64,000 nt of DNA, taken from NCBI RefSeq assembly GCF_000770305.1, contig NZ_JNVB01000005.1:1-64000 (forward strand). The letters are read 5' to 3'. The notes under the pieces were generated by a model, which was not told the DNA's origin, did not search any database, and was given only the letters and a program-made list of their open reading frames with translations. Of this stretch, positions 8,168 through 18,439 are shown piece by piece (the stretch's first letter is position 1; the number at the start of each line of letters is the position of its first letter). This DNA comes from Erwinia oleae. GTDB taxonomy: Bacteria > Pseudomonadota > Gammaproteobacteria > Enterobacterales > Enterobacteriaceae. Both the position numbers and the translations under genes were made by a program.

Positions 8168-9613
8168 TTAGCCCTCGCACGCATCGAATACGGATTTTCC
8201 TAAGCCACATTCAGGACAGAGGAAATCATCCGGCACGTCAGCCCATGTGGTGCCGGGCAGGACATCCTGCATCGGTTCGCCGAGCGCAGGATCGTAGATC
8301 CACTGGCAGACAGAGCACTGCATACGGCCTGCCACGCCTGGCTCGCTCTCCGGCGCGGCATTGACGGCCAGCTCGCTGGCGGGCTGAACAACCGGCGCCG
8401 CAACTGCCTCGACAGGCGAAAGTGCCCACTGACGGGCGATATAGCGACCGTGTTCACGGCAAATTTCCAGCGCATCACTGTCCGGACGCCATTTCGTTTT
8501 CAATGCAATAGCCGTTTCAAAACCGGCATCCATCAGGCGGGTTTGAATGCGGTCTACCGCGCCGCCGGTCCAGCCATAGCTACCGAAAGCAGACGCTTTT
8601 TTGTTGCGAAAACGCAGGCCCGCCATCTCTTCCAGCATGCCGGCAATTTTCGGCATCATAACGTTATTCATCGTGGACGAACCTACCAGGATGCCTTTAG
8701 AGCGGAATACCTGCGTCAGGATCTCATTCTTGTCGTGGCGGGAAACGTTGAAGATTTTTACCGCTACGCGTGGATCGATTTCATGAATGCCCTGGGCGAT
8801 GGCATCGGCCATCATGCGGGTATTGTTGGACATGGTATCGTAGAGCAGGGTGATGCGGTCTTCCTGGTAATCAGCGGCCCAGTCGAGATAGTGCTGGACG
8901 ATCTGGGTCGGATTATCGCGCCAGACCACACCGTGCGAGGTAGCAATCATATCGACCGGTAGATTAAAGCCGAGGATCTCAGTGATCTTCGGCGTCACCA
9001 GGCGGCTGAAAGGCGTGAGAATGTTTGCGTAATAGCGTTGGCACTGCTCAAACAGCTCGCTTTGATCCACTTCATCGTTGAACAGGTGTTCATCACAATA
9101 ATGCTGGCCGAAGGCGTCGTTGCTGAACAGTACGGCATCGCCAGTCAGGTAGGTCATCATGCTGTCCGGCCAGTGTAGCATCGGTGTTTCAACGAAAATC
9201 AGCTGCTTGCCATTGCCAATATCCAGCGTGTCGCCGGTTTTCACCACGTTGAAGTTCCACTCCGGATGGTGGTGATGACCATTAATAGAGTCAATCGCGT
9301 TTTCGGTACAGTAGATGGGCGTATTTGGTATACGCGACATCAGTTCAGTCAGTGCGCCCGCATGATCTTCTTCCGCATGGTTGATAATGATGTAATCAAT
9401 GCGCTTGAGATCGATCTCCATTGCCAGGTTGGTGACGAAATCGCGACTGAATTTATGATCAACCGTGTCGATCAGTACGTTTTTCTCTTCCTGAATCAGA
9501 TAACTGTTATAGCTGGTGCCTTTAAACGTTTTATATTCCGTGCCGTGAAAATCGCGTACTTCCCAGTCGCGCTGTCCTGTCCAGGTGATGTTGTTTTTAA
9601 CATGAATGCTCAT
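8168..9613 (-). CDS. norV: NorV, anaerobic nitric oxide reductase flavorubredoxin
   Basis: 481 residues (E. coli 479). The N-terminal metallo-beta-lactamase-like domain carries the di-iron ligands H79-x-E81-x-D83-H84 (NHAEEDHAG), with further His/Asp in MLHWPD, SNDAFG and TSHGVVW. A flavodoxin domain begins near residue 254 ([17 protein letters not shown]) for FMN. The C-terminal rubredoxin domain has two CxxC pairs (CSVCQWIYD and LCPECG). It reduces NO to N2O. Translation starts 158 bp from the divergent norR, and the gap holds a sigma-54 promoter and NorR sites. First gene of norV-norW-tehB. Confidence 0.97.
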   Translation of the reverse strand: MSIHVKNNITWTGQRDWEVRDFHGTEYKTFKGTSYNSYLIQEEKNVLIDTVDHKFSRDFVTNLAMEIDLKRIDYIIINHAEEDHAGALTELMSRIPNTPIYCTENAIDSINGHHHHPEWNFNVVKTGDTLDIGNGKQLIFVETPMLHWPDSMMTYLTGDAVLFSNDAFGQHYCDEHLFNDEVDQSELFEQCQRYYANILTPFSRLVTPKITEILGFNLPVDMIATSHGVVWRDNPTQIVQHYLDWAADYQEDRITLLYDTMSNNTRMMADAIAQGIHEIDPRVAVKIFNVSRHDKNEILTQVFRSKGILVGSSTMNNVMMPKIAGMLEEMAGLRFRNKKASAFGSYGWTGGAVDRIQTRLMDAGFETAIALKTKWRPDSDALEICREHGRYIARQWALSPVEAVAAPVVQPASELAVNAAPESEPGVAGRMQCSVCQWIYDPALGEPMQDVLPGTTWADVPDDFLCPECGLGKSVFDACEG

Positions 9614-9653
9614 GGAGACGTCCTCAATAAAATAACCGATGTCAGCGTTTCAT

Positions 9654-9669
9654 TGCACGCCGCATGCCA
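9654..9669 (-). promoter_or_regulatory. Sigma-54 (-24/-12) promoter of norVW-tehB
   Basis: On the minus strand the sequence reads TGGCATGCGGCGTGCA, matching TGGCAC-N5-TTGCW with GG and GC separated by exactly 10 bp. It lies about 40 bp before the norV start. NorR, encoded divergently, is a sigma-54 activator, and rpoN is also in this window. Confidence 0.85.
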
Positions 9670-9712
9670 CTTTTTATTTCATTGATTTTTAATGTTTTAT
9701 TATTGAGGTGTT

Positions 9713-9723
9713 GTCATCATGAC
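9713..9723. promoter_or_regulatory. NorR enhancer site 1
   Basis: GTCATCATGAC is a perfect match to the NorR core GTCA-N3-TGAC (GT-N7-AC). It lies about 45 bp upstream of the sigma-54 promoter, in the norR-norV gap. Confidence 0.8.
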
Positions 9724-9737
9724 AATTATAAATTATT

Positions 9738-9748
9738 GTCTTTTTAAC
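9738..9748. promoter_or_regulatory. NorR enhancer site 2 (weaker)
   Basis: GTCTTTTTAAC keeps the GT-N7-AC core, 25 bp from site 1. A third candidate, GTGGAAAAGAC at 9758-9768, lies 20 bp further on next to the norR start. E. coli norV has three NorR sites. The second and third are less certain than the first. Confidence 0.5.
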
Positions 9749-9771
9749 AATACCGTTGTGGAAAAGACATC

Positions 9772-11286
9772 ATGAGCCTTGCCGTTAACACGCTCGCTGA
9801 AATCGCCGTGGAAATTCAGCTCTGTCTTTCAAAGCCCGATCGCTTCCATCGCATCATCAGCATTATCCACCGCCTGCTGGAGTGCGACGCCACGGCGCTT
9901 TTAGGCTACGAGGCGCATCTCTTTCGTCCACTGGCAACGGCTGGCCTCGCCGCCGACGTGATGGGGCGGCGTTTTCAGCTCGAAACACATCCACGACTGG
10001 AAGCGATCGCGCGTGCAGGAGACGTGGTGCGCTTTCCGGCTGACAGCGAGCTGCCCGATCCTTACGACGGCTTAATCTCTGAGCATCAGGAACTGCATGT
10101 TCACGCCTGCGTCGGGTTGCCGCTCTTTTCCGGTCAGACGCTGATTGGCGCGGTGACGCTGGACGGCATGAACGCCACACAGTTTGATGCCTGGGGTGAC
10201 GAAGAGCTGCGCGTTATCGCCACGCTGGTTGCCAGCGCGCTGAACAATGCGCTGTTGATGGAAAAGCTAGAAAAGCCGGGAGCCGCGACCTTCCTTCTCC
10301 CGGTTGAAGAGGTGAACGAAGCGCAGGGCGAAGAGATGATTGGCGACTCGGTAGCAATGGCGCAGTTAAAAAAAGAGATTGGCATTGTGGCCGCCACCGA
10401 TCTGAACGTGTTGATCACCGGCGAAACCGGGGTCGGAAAAGAGCTGGTGGCGCGCGCGCTTCATCGCCAGTCGGCACGGAGCAACCACCCGCTTATTTAT
10501 CTGAACTGCGCGGCGTTGCCGGAAACCGTGGCGGAGAGCGAACTGTTTGGCCACGTCAAAGGTGCCTTCACCGGCGCGATCCACACCCGAACCGGTAAGT
10601 TTGAGATGGCTGATGGCGGCACGCTTTTTCTTGATGAGATCGGTGAGCTGCCACTGACGCTACAGGCGAAGCTGCTGCGCGTGCTGCAATATGGCGACCT
10701 CCAGCGCGTGGGCGAGGATCGACCGCTGAAGGTAGACGTCAGGATCCTTGCCGCCACTAACCGGGATCTGCGCCAGGCGGTGGAAACGGGGGCTTTTCGT
10801 GCAGATCTCTTTCACCGACTGAGCGTCTTCCCGCTACATATTCCGTCACTGCGGGAGCGGGGGGCGGATATTGTGCTGCTGGCAGGCTATTTCTGTGAGA
10901 AGTGTCGGGTGAAATTTGGGCTTCAGCATCTGGCGCTGGGCACAGGCGTGCGCCAGATGTTGGAGAGTAAGCCGTGGCCCGGCAATATTCGCGAGCTGGA
11001 GCATGCTATTTACCGCGCCACGATTATTGCTCAGGCCGAAGCGGCTGGCGATCGGGTTACGCTGCTGCCCTCGCATTTTCACAGCGGCGGCGCGAGGGAA
11101 GCGCTTCCCGCCGAAGCGGATGACAATGAACACACGACGTTGCGTGATGCAACGGATACCTTCCAGCGTCGTTATATTCTTCAGATGCTTCGCGCCAGTG
11201 ACAATAACTGGGCGGCCTGTGCGCGGCGACTGGCGATGGACCCCGGCAATCTGCATCGGCTGGCCAGGCGTTTAAATATTAAATAG
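9772..11286 (+). CDS. norR: NorR, NO-responsive sigma-54-dependent activator
   Basis: 504 residues, the same length as E. coli NorR. The GAF domain (about 1-170) keeps all five residues reported for the mononuclear iron centre: R75, D96, D99, C113 and D131. The AAA+ domain has Walker A GETGVGKE near 217, the sigma-54 contact loop GAFTGA near 266 and the arginine-finger region. The C-terminal Fis-type helix-turn-helix reads [26 protein letters not shown] binding to the iron relieves repression of the ATPase, and NorR then activates the divergent norVW(-tehB) promoter. Conservation of the iron ligands indicates a functional NO sensor. Confidence 0.97.
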   Translation: MSLAVNTLAEIAVEIQLCLSKPDRFHRIISIIHRLLECDATALLGYEAHLFRPLATAGLAADVMGRRFQLETHPRLEAIARAGDVVRFPADSELPDPYDGLISEHQELHVHACVGLPLFSGQTLIGAVTLDGMNATQFDAWGDEELRVIATLVASALNNALLMEKLEKPGAATFLLPVEEVNEAQGEEMIGDSVAMAQLKKEIGIVAATDLNVLITGETGVGKELVARALHRQSARSNHPLIYLNCAALPETVAESELFGHVKGAFTGAIHTRTGKFEMADGGTLFLDEIGELPLTLQAKLLRVLQYGDLQRVGEDRPLKVDVRILAATNRDLRQAVETGAFRADLFHRLSVFPLHIPSLRERGADIVLLAGYFCEKCRVKFGLQHLALGTGVRQMLESKPWPGNIRELEHAIYRATIIAQAEAAGDRVTLLPSHFHSGGAREALPAEADDNEHTTLRDATDTFQRRYILQMLRASDNNWAACARRLAMDPGNLHRLARRLNIK

Positions 11287-11373
11287 AAATTTGTACAGCT
11301 TATTTCAGTCATTTTAATTTATGGTGTAAGTAATCCGATCGGCAAATGCCAGGATTTTTAATCTACCGGGTAT

Positions 11374-11390
11374 AAAGAATAAAATTCTTT
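11374..11390. promoter_or_regulatory. Inverted repeat upstream of the double-glycine peptide gene
   Basis: AAAGAAT-AAA-ATTCTTT is a perfect 7-bp inverted repeat with a 3-bp spacer, about 70 bp before the peptide start. A TATAAT hexamer lies at 11417-11422, but no convincing -35 box was found at the right distance. It may be an operator or a short hairpin. Confidence 0.35.
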
Positions 11391-11456
11391 CGATATGCTC
11401 CTTGAAAATATTTCCTTATAATTATGTTGACAATCAATATGGAGGAGTATAATTAA

Positions 11457-11669
11457 ATGAAACTGTTAACTATTAAAGAAACGTATAATGTTGCGGGTGG
11501 CAGAAATATCGCTGAGGGTTTTTCACAAGGAACTGAATCTGTTTCAGATTATATATACAAAATTCCTCATCAAAATCCAATTATTGCGGCTATTTCAAAT
11601 GTTATTGATTGGGTCAAGAGCTGGTTTAACCCACAAGGCATCGTTTTTTTAACGGCAAAATCTAAATAG
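11457..11669 (+). CDS. Small double-glycine-leader peptide (microcin-like), uncharacterised
   Basis: 70 residues with a strong Shine-Dalgarno (GGAGGAG at 11441-11447, 9 bp before ATG). The first 15 residues, MKLLTIKETYNVAGG, match the class II microcin/colicin V leader pattern M(R/K)xLTxxExxxVxGG, and cleavage after GG would release a 55-residue peptide. The mature part has no cysteine, a central hydrophobic/aromatic stretch (NPIIAAISNVIDWVKSWF) and a basic AKSK tail. Base composition is clearly more AT-rich than the neighbouring norR and gltD. No immunity gene, C39 peptidase-transporter or modification enzyme is adjacent; the type I exporter at 2665-4878 seems to lack the catalytic Cys. Bacteriocin, signal or other secreted peptide are all possible. 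I do not recognise a named homologue. Confidence 0.72.
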   Translation: MKLLTIKETYNVAGGRNIAEGFSQGTESVSDYIYKIPHQNPIIAAISNVIDWVKSWFNPQGIVFLTAKSK

Positions 11670-11710
11670 TTAAAAAGTATTAGTGCTCAATACAAACCAC
11701 CAGTTTATAT

Positions 11711-11745
11711 AAAAACCTCGCAGTTTTTCTCTGCGAGGTTTTTTT
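11711..11745. terminator. Bidirectional terminator between the peptide gene and gltD
   Basis: A perfect 10-bp stem (11714-11723 with 11731-11740) and a T-rich 7-nt loop, flanked by an A-run on the left and a T-run on the right. It serves both converging genes. Confidence 0.9.
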
Positions 11746-11778
11746 ACCATCCGTTATTTCATACGCTCTGACGTTATT

Positions 11779-13206
<1,428 letters not shown>

Positions 13207-16200
13207 TTACTGCGCCTGCACCCGCAGCTCCGCTGCGGAACGACTGCGGTGACCCAACAATGCTTTCACATCGCTTGATTTTGGTTTAACCAGCGAGAAC
13301 TTTGACGACCACGCCGGCCAGTTAGCCAGCATCTCTTCGCCGCGTGATGAACCAGTATGGCTGACGTGTTCGGTGATCAGGCCGCGCAAATGCTCCTCAT
13401 GGATGGCCAGATCGTCAACGTTCAGCACTTCCACCAGCTCCGGATTCACCCGCTTACGGAACTCACCGTCTTCATCGAGCACATAGGCGAAGCCGCCGGT
13501 CATGCCTGCGCCAAAGTTGACGCCGGTGCGTCCCAGCACGCAGACAATGCCGCCGGTCATGTATTCACAGCCGTTGTCGCCAATACCTTCAACCACGGTA
13601 ATCGCCCCGGAGTTGCGCACGCCGAAGCGTTCACCCGCGCGGCCCGCAGCAAACAGTTTGCCGCCGGTGGCGCCATACAGACAGGTGTTGCCGATGATGG
13701 TCGCTTCATGACTGCGGAAAGCCGAACCTACCGGCGGACGCACCGCCAACATGCCGCCCGCCATACCTTTGCCGACGTAGTCGTTGGCATCGCCGGTCAG
13801 CGTCAGTTCAACGCCGCCTGCGTTCCAGACGCCGAAGCTCTGGCCCGCCGTGCCGCTGAAGTGCGCGCGGATCGGATCGGCAGCCAGCCCCTGATCGCCG
13901 TGGATCAGCGCAATGGCGCCGGACAGCGTAGCGCCCACTGAGCGATCGGTGTTGCGAATGTCGAAGTAAAACGTTTTGCTCTGCTTCGCTTCCACAAACG
14001 GCATCGCCTGATCGTGTAAGGCCTTGTTCAGTGCGCCGTTATCAAAGGGCGGATTGCTTTCGGTGCAGTACACGGCTTTTCCCGGCATCGGCTCTGCGGT
14101 TTTCAGCAGCGCAGAGAGATCGAGGTTTTGCTGTTTCGCGGTGAAGCCTTCCAGCTCGGTCAGCAGATCGGTGCGACCAATCAAATCGACCAGCCGCTTC
14201 ACGCCCAGCTCCGCCATGATTTCACGGGTTTCCCGCGCGATAAATTCGAAGTAGTTCGTCACGCGGTACGGCAGACCGTGGTAATGGTTTTTACGCAGTT
14301 TCTCATCCTGCGTTGCCACGCCCGTTGCGCAGTTATTGAGGTGACAAATGCGCAGGTATTTACAGCCCAGCGCGACCATCGGCCCGGTGCCGAAGCCAAA
14401 GCTTTCCGCGCCGAGAATGGCCGCCTTAATGATGTCGCGACCGGTTTTCAGGCCGCCATCCACCTGGAGGCGGATTTTGTGGCGCAGGCCGTTAGCCACC
14501 AGCGCCTGCTGCGTCTCCACCAGACCCAGCTCCCACGGACAGCCGGCATATTTCACCGAACTCAGCGGGCTGGCGCCGGTGCCGCCGTCATAGCCGGCAA
14601 TAGTAATCAAATCGGCATAGGCTTTCGCCACGCCGGTGGCGATGGTGCCCACGCCTGGTTCTGAAACCAGTTTCACGGAGATCATCGCTTTCGGATTGAC
14701 CTGTTTCAGGTCGAAAATCAGCTGCGCCAGATCCTCAATCGAGTAGATATCATGATGCGGCGGCGGAGAAATCAGCGTCACGCCCGGCACGGAATAGCGC
14801 AGTTTAGCGATATAAGGCGTGACTTTATCGCCCGGAAGCTGTCCGCCTTCGCCTGGCTTGGCGCCCTGCGCGACTTTGATCTGGATAACGTCGGCGTTAA
14901 CCAGATAAGCCGGCGTCACGCCAAAGCGGCCGGAAGCCACCTGCTTGATGCGCGACACTTTGTTGGTGCCGTAGCGGGCGGGATCTTCGCCGCCTTCGCC
15001 GGAGTTGGAATAGCCGCCCAGGCTGTTCATCGCCTCGGCCAGCGACTCGTGCGCTTCAGGGCTGAGCGCGCCGATAGACATTGCGGCGGTGTCGAAGCGT
15101 TTGAACATTTCGCTGGCGGGCTCCACGTCGTCAAGGCTGACGGCCGTGGCATCGCCAGGCGTTACCGCCAGCAGGTCGCGCAGCATGGCAACCGGGCGCT
15201 CGTTAACCAGCTTTGCATATTGCTGATAATCGTCGTACTCGCCGCTGCGCACCGCTTTTTGCAGCGTTGCCACCACGTCGGGGTTATAGGCGTGATACTC
15301 GCCGCCGTGGACGTATTTCAGCAGGCCGCCCTGGTCCAGCGGTTTACGCGCGAGCCAGGCACGACGCGAAAGATTCAGCAGATCCTGCTGGAAATCCGCG
15401 AAGTTGGCGCCGTTGATGCGACTGACCACCCCCTGGAAACAGAGCCCGGAGACATCGCGATGCAGGCCCACCGCTTCGAAAAGCTTTGAACAGCGGTAAG
15501 AGGCGATGGTTGAGATGCCCATTTTGGACATGATTTTGTACAGGCCTTTATTGATGCCGTTACGGTAGTTCAGCATCAGGCTGCGGTAATCCTTCACAAT
15601 CACGCCGCTGTCCGCCATTTTCGCCAGCGATTCATAGGCGAGATAGGGATAGATAGCGGTCGCGCCGAAGCCCAGCAGCACGGCGAAATGGTGCGGATCG
15701 CGCGCGCTGGCGGTTTCAACAATGATGTTGGCGTCGCAGCGCAGGTTCTTCTCAACCAGGCGGCTTTGTACCGCACCCACGATCATCGGCGCAGGCACCG
15801 GCAGGCGCGTTTGGCTGATAGCGCGATCCGACAGCACCAGCAGCACGGTATCGGCTTTCACCAGCGCTTCTGCCCGGTCGCACAGCGTATGGATGGTTTC
15901 CTCCAGCGAGGCGTCGGCAGGATTGAAAGTACAATCCAGCGTGTCGGCACGGTAGTGCTCATCGCCCTGGCTGATTAACTGCTGAAAATCTGAATAGAGC
16001 AAAACCGGCGATTTAAAGCTCAGGCGATGCGCCTGACCTTCTGCTTCGCAGAACACGTTCATTTCGCGGCCGATGCTGGTCGCCAGCGACATCACATGCG
16101 CCTCGCGCAGCGGATCGATCGGCGGGTTGGTTACCTGCGCAAACTGCTGGCGGAAGTAGTCATAGATGATACGCGGACGGCTGGAGAGCACGGCAAACGG

Positions 16201-17667
16201 CGTATCGTCGCCCATTGAGCCCGTCGCTTCCTGGCCGTTTTCGCCGAGAACGCGAACGATCGCGTCCAGCTCTTCGCCGCTGTAGCCGAACTGCTTCTGG
16301 AAGGTGGCGAGCAGATCGTCGTCCAGCTGGCGGCTGCCCACCTGATCGTCAGACAGGCTTTCGAACGGCACCAGGCGGCGTACGTTTTTCTCCATCCACT
16401 CTTTATAAGGATGGCGGCTTTTCAGGTCGTTATCGGTTTCCGCCGAATGCAGAATGCGGCCTGCGCGCGTATCAATAACCATCAGTTCGCCAGGGCCGAC
16501 GCGGCCTTTTTCAACCACTTCATCAGGCTGGTAGTCCCAGATGCCCACTTCGGAAGCACAGGTGATCAGCTTGTCTTTGGTTATCACGTAGCGCGCCGGG
16601 CGCAGGCCGTTACGATCCAGGTTACAGGCGGCGTAGCGTCCGTCGGACATCACGATGCCCGCCGGGCCATCCCACGGTTCCATATGCATGGAGTTGAAGT
16701 CGAAGAAGTCACGCAGCTCCGGGTCCATATTCGGGTTATTCTGCCAGGCCGGCGGCACCAGCAGGCGCATCGCACGCACCAGATCCATGCCGCCGCTGAG
16801 AAACAGCTCAAGCATGTTATCCATTGAACTGGAGTCAGAACCGGTTTCATTAACGAAAGGCGCAGCGTCCTGCAAATCGGGGATCAGCGGCGTTTTAAAT
16901 TTGTAAGCGCGCGCGCGCGCCCATTGGCGGTTACCGGCGATGGTGTTGATTTCACCGTTGTGCGCCATATAACGGAACGGCTGCGCCAGCGGCCAGCGCG
17001 GCACGGTATTGGTGGAAAAACGCTGGTGGAACAGGCAGATGGCGGATTCAAGACGCAGATCCGCCAGATCCAGATAAAAGCGCGGCAGATCCGCAGGCAT
17101 GCACAGGCCTTTATAAATATTGACCTGGTTTGAGAAGCTGCACACGTAGAACTCTTTATCGTCGACGCGTTTTTCAATGCGGCGGCGCGCCATGTAGAGG
17201 CGGCGCTCCATATCACGCGGACGCCAGCCCGCAGGCGCGTTAACAAAGAGCTGCTCAATACGCGGCATTGAGGAGAGGGCGATTTCGCCCAGCACGTCCT
17301 GGTTGACCGGGACTTCGCGCCAGCCGACCACGGACAGCGTTTCCCGCAGCACTTCCTCTTCCACGATGCGGCGGCTCTCCTGAGCCTGTTCATCATCCGG
17401 ATTGAGGAACAGCATGCCGACCGCGTAGTTTTTGGCCAGCCGCCAGCCGCGCTCTTCCGCTACCACGCGAAAGAAACGATCGGGCTTCTGCAACAGCAGA
17501 CCGCAGCCGTCGCCGGTTTTGCCATCGGCAAGGATTGCACCACGATGCTGCATTCGGGCCAGCGCGTGAATGGCGGTACGCACAACTTTATGGCTTGGTT
17601 CGCCTTCTATATGGGCGATCAGACCGAAACCACAGTTATCCTTTTCAAGGGATTTATCGTACAACAT
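13207..17667 (-). CDS. gltB: Glutamate synthase [NADPH] large subunit
   Basis: 1486 residues from the ATG at 17667 (MLYDKSLEKDNCGFG), which has a good ribosome site (GGGGAGG, about 10 bp upstream) and equals the E. coli length. A frame extension to 17733 exists but is less likely. C12 would be the N-terminal nucleophile of the Ntn glutaminase domain after propeptide removal. Order: class II amidotransferase (about 12-420), central domain, FMN-binding synthase domain (about 800-1200, with GDKVTPYIAKLR, GYDGGTGASPLSS and a 3Fe-4S Cys cluster CRICHLNNCATG-like), C-terminal GXGXG beta-helix domain. It forms the ammonia-assimilating GOGAT with GltD. A (GC)n run near 16908-16920 encodes an Ala-Arg alternation that is conserved. 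Confidence 0.98.
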   Translation of the reverse strand: MLYDKSLEKDNCGFGLIAHIEGEPSHKVVRTAIHALARMQHRGAILADGKTGDGCGLLLQKPDRFFRVVAEERGWRLAKNYAVGMLFLNPDDEQAQESRRIVEEEVLRETLSVVGWREVPVNQDVLGEIALSSMPRIEQLFVNAPAGWRPRDMERRLYMARRRIEKRVDDKEFYVCSFSNQVNIYKGLCMPADLPRFYLDLADLRLESAICLFHQRFSTNTVPRWPLAQPFRYMAHNGEINTIAGNRQWARARAYKFKTPLIPDLQDAAPFVNETGSDSSSMDNMLELFLSGGMDLVRAMRLLVPPAWQNNPNMDPELRDFFDFNSMHMEPWDGPAGIVMSDGRYAACNLDRNGLRPARYVITKDKLITCASEVGIWDYQPDEVVEKGRVGPGELMVIDTRAGRILHSAETDNDLKSRHPYKEWMEKNVRRLVPFESLSDDQVGSRQLDDDLLATFQKQFGYSGEELDAIVRVLGENGQEATGSMGDDTPFAVLSSRPRIIYDYFRQQFAQVTNPPIDPLREAHVMSLATSIGREMNVFCEAEGQAHRLSFKSPVLLYSDFQQLISQGDEHYRADTLDCTFNPADASLEETIHTLCDRAEALVKADTVLLVLSDRAISQTRLPVPAPMIVGAVQSRLVEKNLRCDANIIVETASARDPHHFAVLLGFGATAIYPYLAYESLAKMADSGVIVKDYRSLMLNYRNGINKGLYKIMSKMGISTIASYRCSKLFEAVGLHRDVSGLCFQGVVSRINGANFADFQQDLLNLSRRAWLARKPLDQGGLLKYVHGGEYHAYNPDVVATLQKAVRSGEYDDYQQYAKLVNERPVAMLRDLLAVTPGDATAVSLDDVEPASEMFKRFDTAAMSIGALSPEAHESLAEAMNSLGGYSNSGEGGEDPARYGTNKVSRIKQVASGRFGVTPAYLVNADVIQIKVAQGAKPGEGGQLPGDKVTPYIAKLRYSVPGVTLISPPPHHDIYSIEDLAQLIFDLKQVNPKAMISVKLVSEPGVGTIATGVAKAYADLITIAGYDGGTGASPLSSVKYAGCPWELGLVETQQALVANGLRHKIRLQVDGGLKTGRDIIKAAILGAESFGFGTGPMVALGCKYLRICHLNNCATGVATQDEKLRKNHYHGLPYRVTNYFEFIARETREIMAELGVKRLVDLIGRTDLLTELEGFTAKQQNLDLSALLKTAEPMPGKAVYCTESNPPFDNGALNKALHDQAMPFVEAKQSKTFYFDIRNTDRSVGATLSGAIALIHGDQGLAADPIRAHFSGTAGQSFGVWNAGGVELTLTGDANDYVGKGMAGGMLAVRPPVGSAFRSHEATIIGNTCLYGATGGKLFAAGRAGERFGVRNSGAITVVEGIGDNGCEYMTGGIVCVLGRTGVNFGAGMTGGFAYVLDEDGEFRKRVNPELVEVLNVDDLAIHEEHLRGLITEHVSHTGSSRGEEMLANWPAWSSKFSLVKPKSSDVKALLGHRSRSAAELRVQAQ

Positions 17668-18439
17668 ATCAGTGAACCTCCCCAGGCTCTGCGGACTCCC
17701 TGCGCCGACGACGGGCAGACGTAGAAAGGGCATGGCGACAGGTTTTACGAGCAGTGCTCACCTTTTAAGTCGCCCCTCACGTCTTTCCGTTAGCGTCGGT
17801 GTCACAAGCATTGAGGACTTGCTTCAGAGGGAAATCTCAATTACTGCATAAGTATGACGGGTTACTACCCATCCAGAAAGCTTCCAGCGGATTTCCAACT
17901 TATCGGGAAAGCGAACGCAGGTCAACCAGCGCCCTTACTGGAGGATTTTCCTCTCTTTTATCGTTTAACTTCCTTATTTATAAAGCATTTATTCCGATTT
18001 TTCTTATCCGAATTTCACCTTGTGAGGTGGAAGAAGTGTGAGCTGTCTCACTATGGTGCAGGGGGCAAATCTCTGCACCATGCTGGTGCCGGGGAGAATA
18101 TCAGCATAAAAAACTGCCTTATCTCGCTTTATCGCTGAAATAGACTGTTTTTCAGTGTGTCATCTGTTTGAATGAAACAGCGCGACGTCATTAGTAAAAT
18201 TAATTACTGCTGAAATGATTAAATCGCCATTTTTAATGAATTTTTATTCGTTTTTACACGGCGAACAGGGCACTTTTCCACACAAACTATCCTGGTTTGG
18301 GGCTGGCAGGCGGGCAACCGCGCGATAAATCTGCACAAATGCGGAGCAAATCCGCAGTGACAGGTTATGCCGGGCGCGCGCAAGTTTCTGTTATCCTTTT
18401 ACGTTATTATTGCGCATCGAAGCCCGCAAGGAATCCTTT
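17668..18439. other. Long intergenic region between gltB and arcB
   Basis: 772 bp without a credible gene; overlapping short frames have no ribosome sites or family features. E. coli has yhcC here and this window does not. The stretch holds the gltB leader and promoter, two NtrC-like sites at 18044-18090, an inverted repeat TGCGGA-N5-TCCGCA at 18340-18356 and the arcB promoter. A weak sigma-54-like match toward arcB (GG-N10-GC at 18293-18308) was noted but not called. Confidence 0.7.
18044..18090. promoter_or_regulatory. Tandem NtrC-like (GlnG) binding sites upstream of gltB
   Basis: The NtrC consensus is TGCACC-N5-GGTGCA. Site B (18074-18090) reads TGCACC-ATGCT-GGTGCC, 11 of 12. Site A (18044-18060) reads TGTCTC-ACTAT-GGTGCA with one perfect half. 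Their centres are 30 bp apart, about three helical turns, like cooperative NtrC pairs at glnA. They lie about 380-420 bp from the gltB start. No sigma-54 promoter toward gltB was found, so the role is unclear. Confidence 0.55.

Noticed and set aside
16905-16921. (GC)n run in gltB as a phase-variable tract
   Set aside because: It encodes a conserved Ala-Arg segment and a dinucleotide tract this short is unlikely to be variable.
17854-18138. 94-codon frame between gltB and arcB
   Set aside because: No ribosome site, unnatural composition, and it runs across the NtrC-like sites and inverted repeats; probably non-coding.
18293-18308. Sigma-54-like TGG-N10-GC match pointing toward arcB
   Set aside because: Only the GG and GC invariant bases fit; in a G-rich stretch this is likely by chance.
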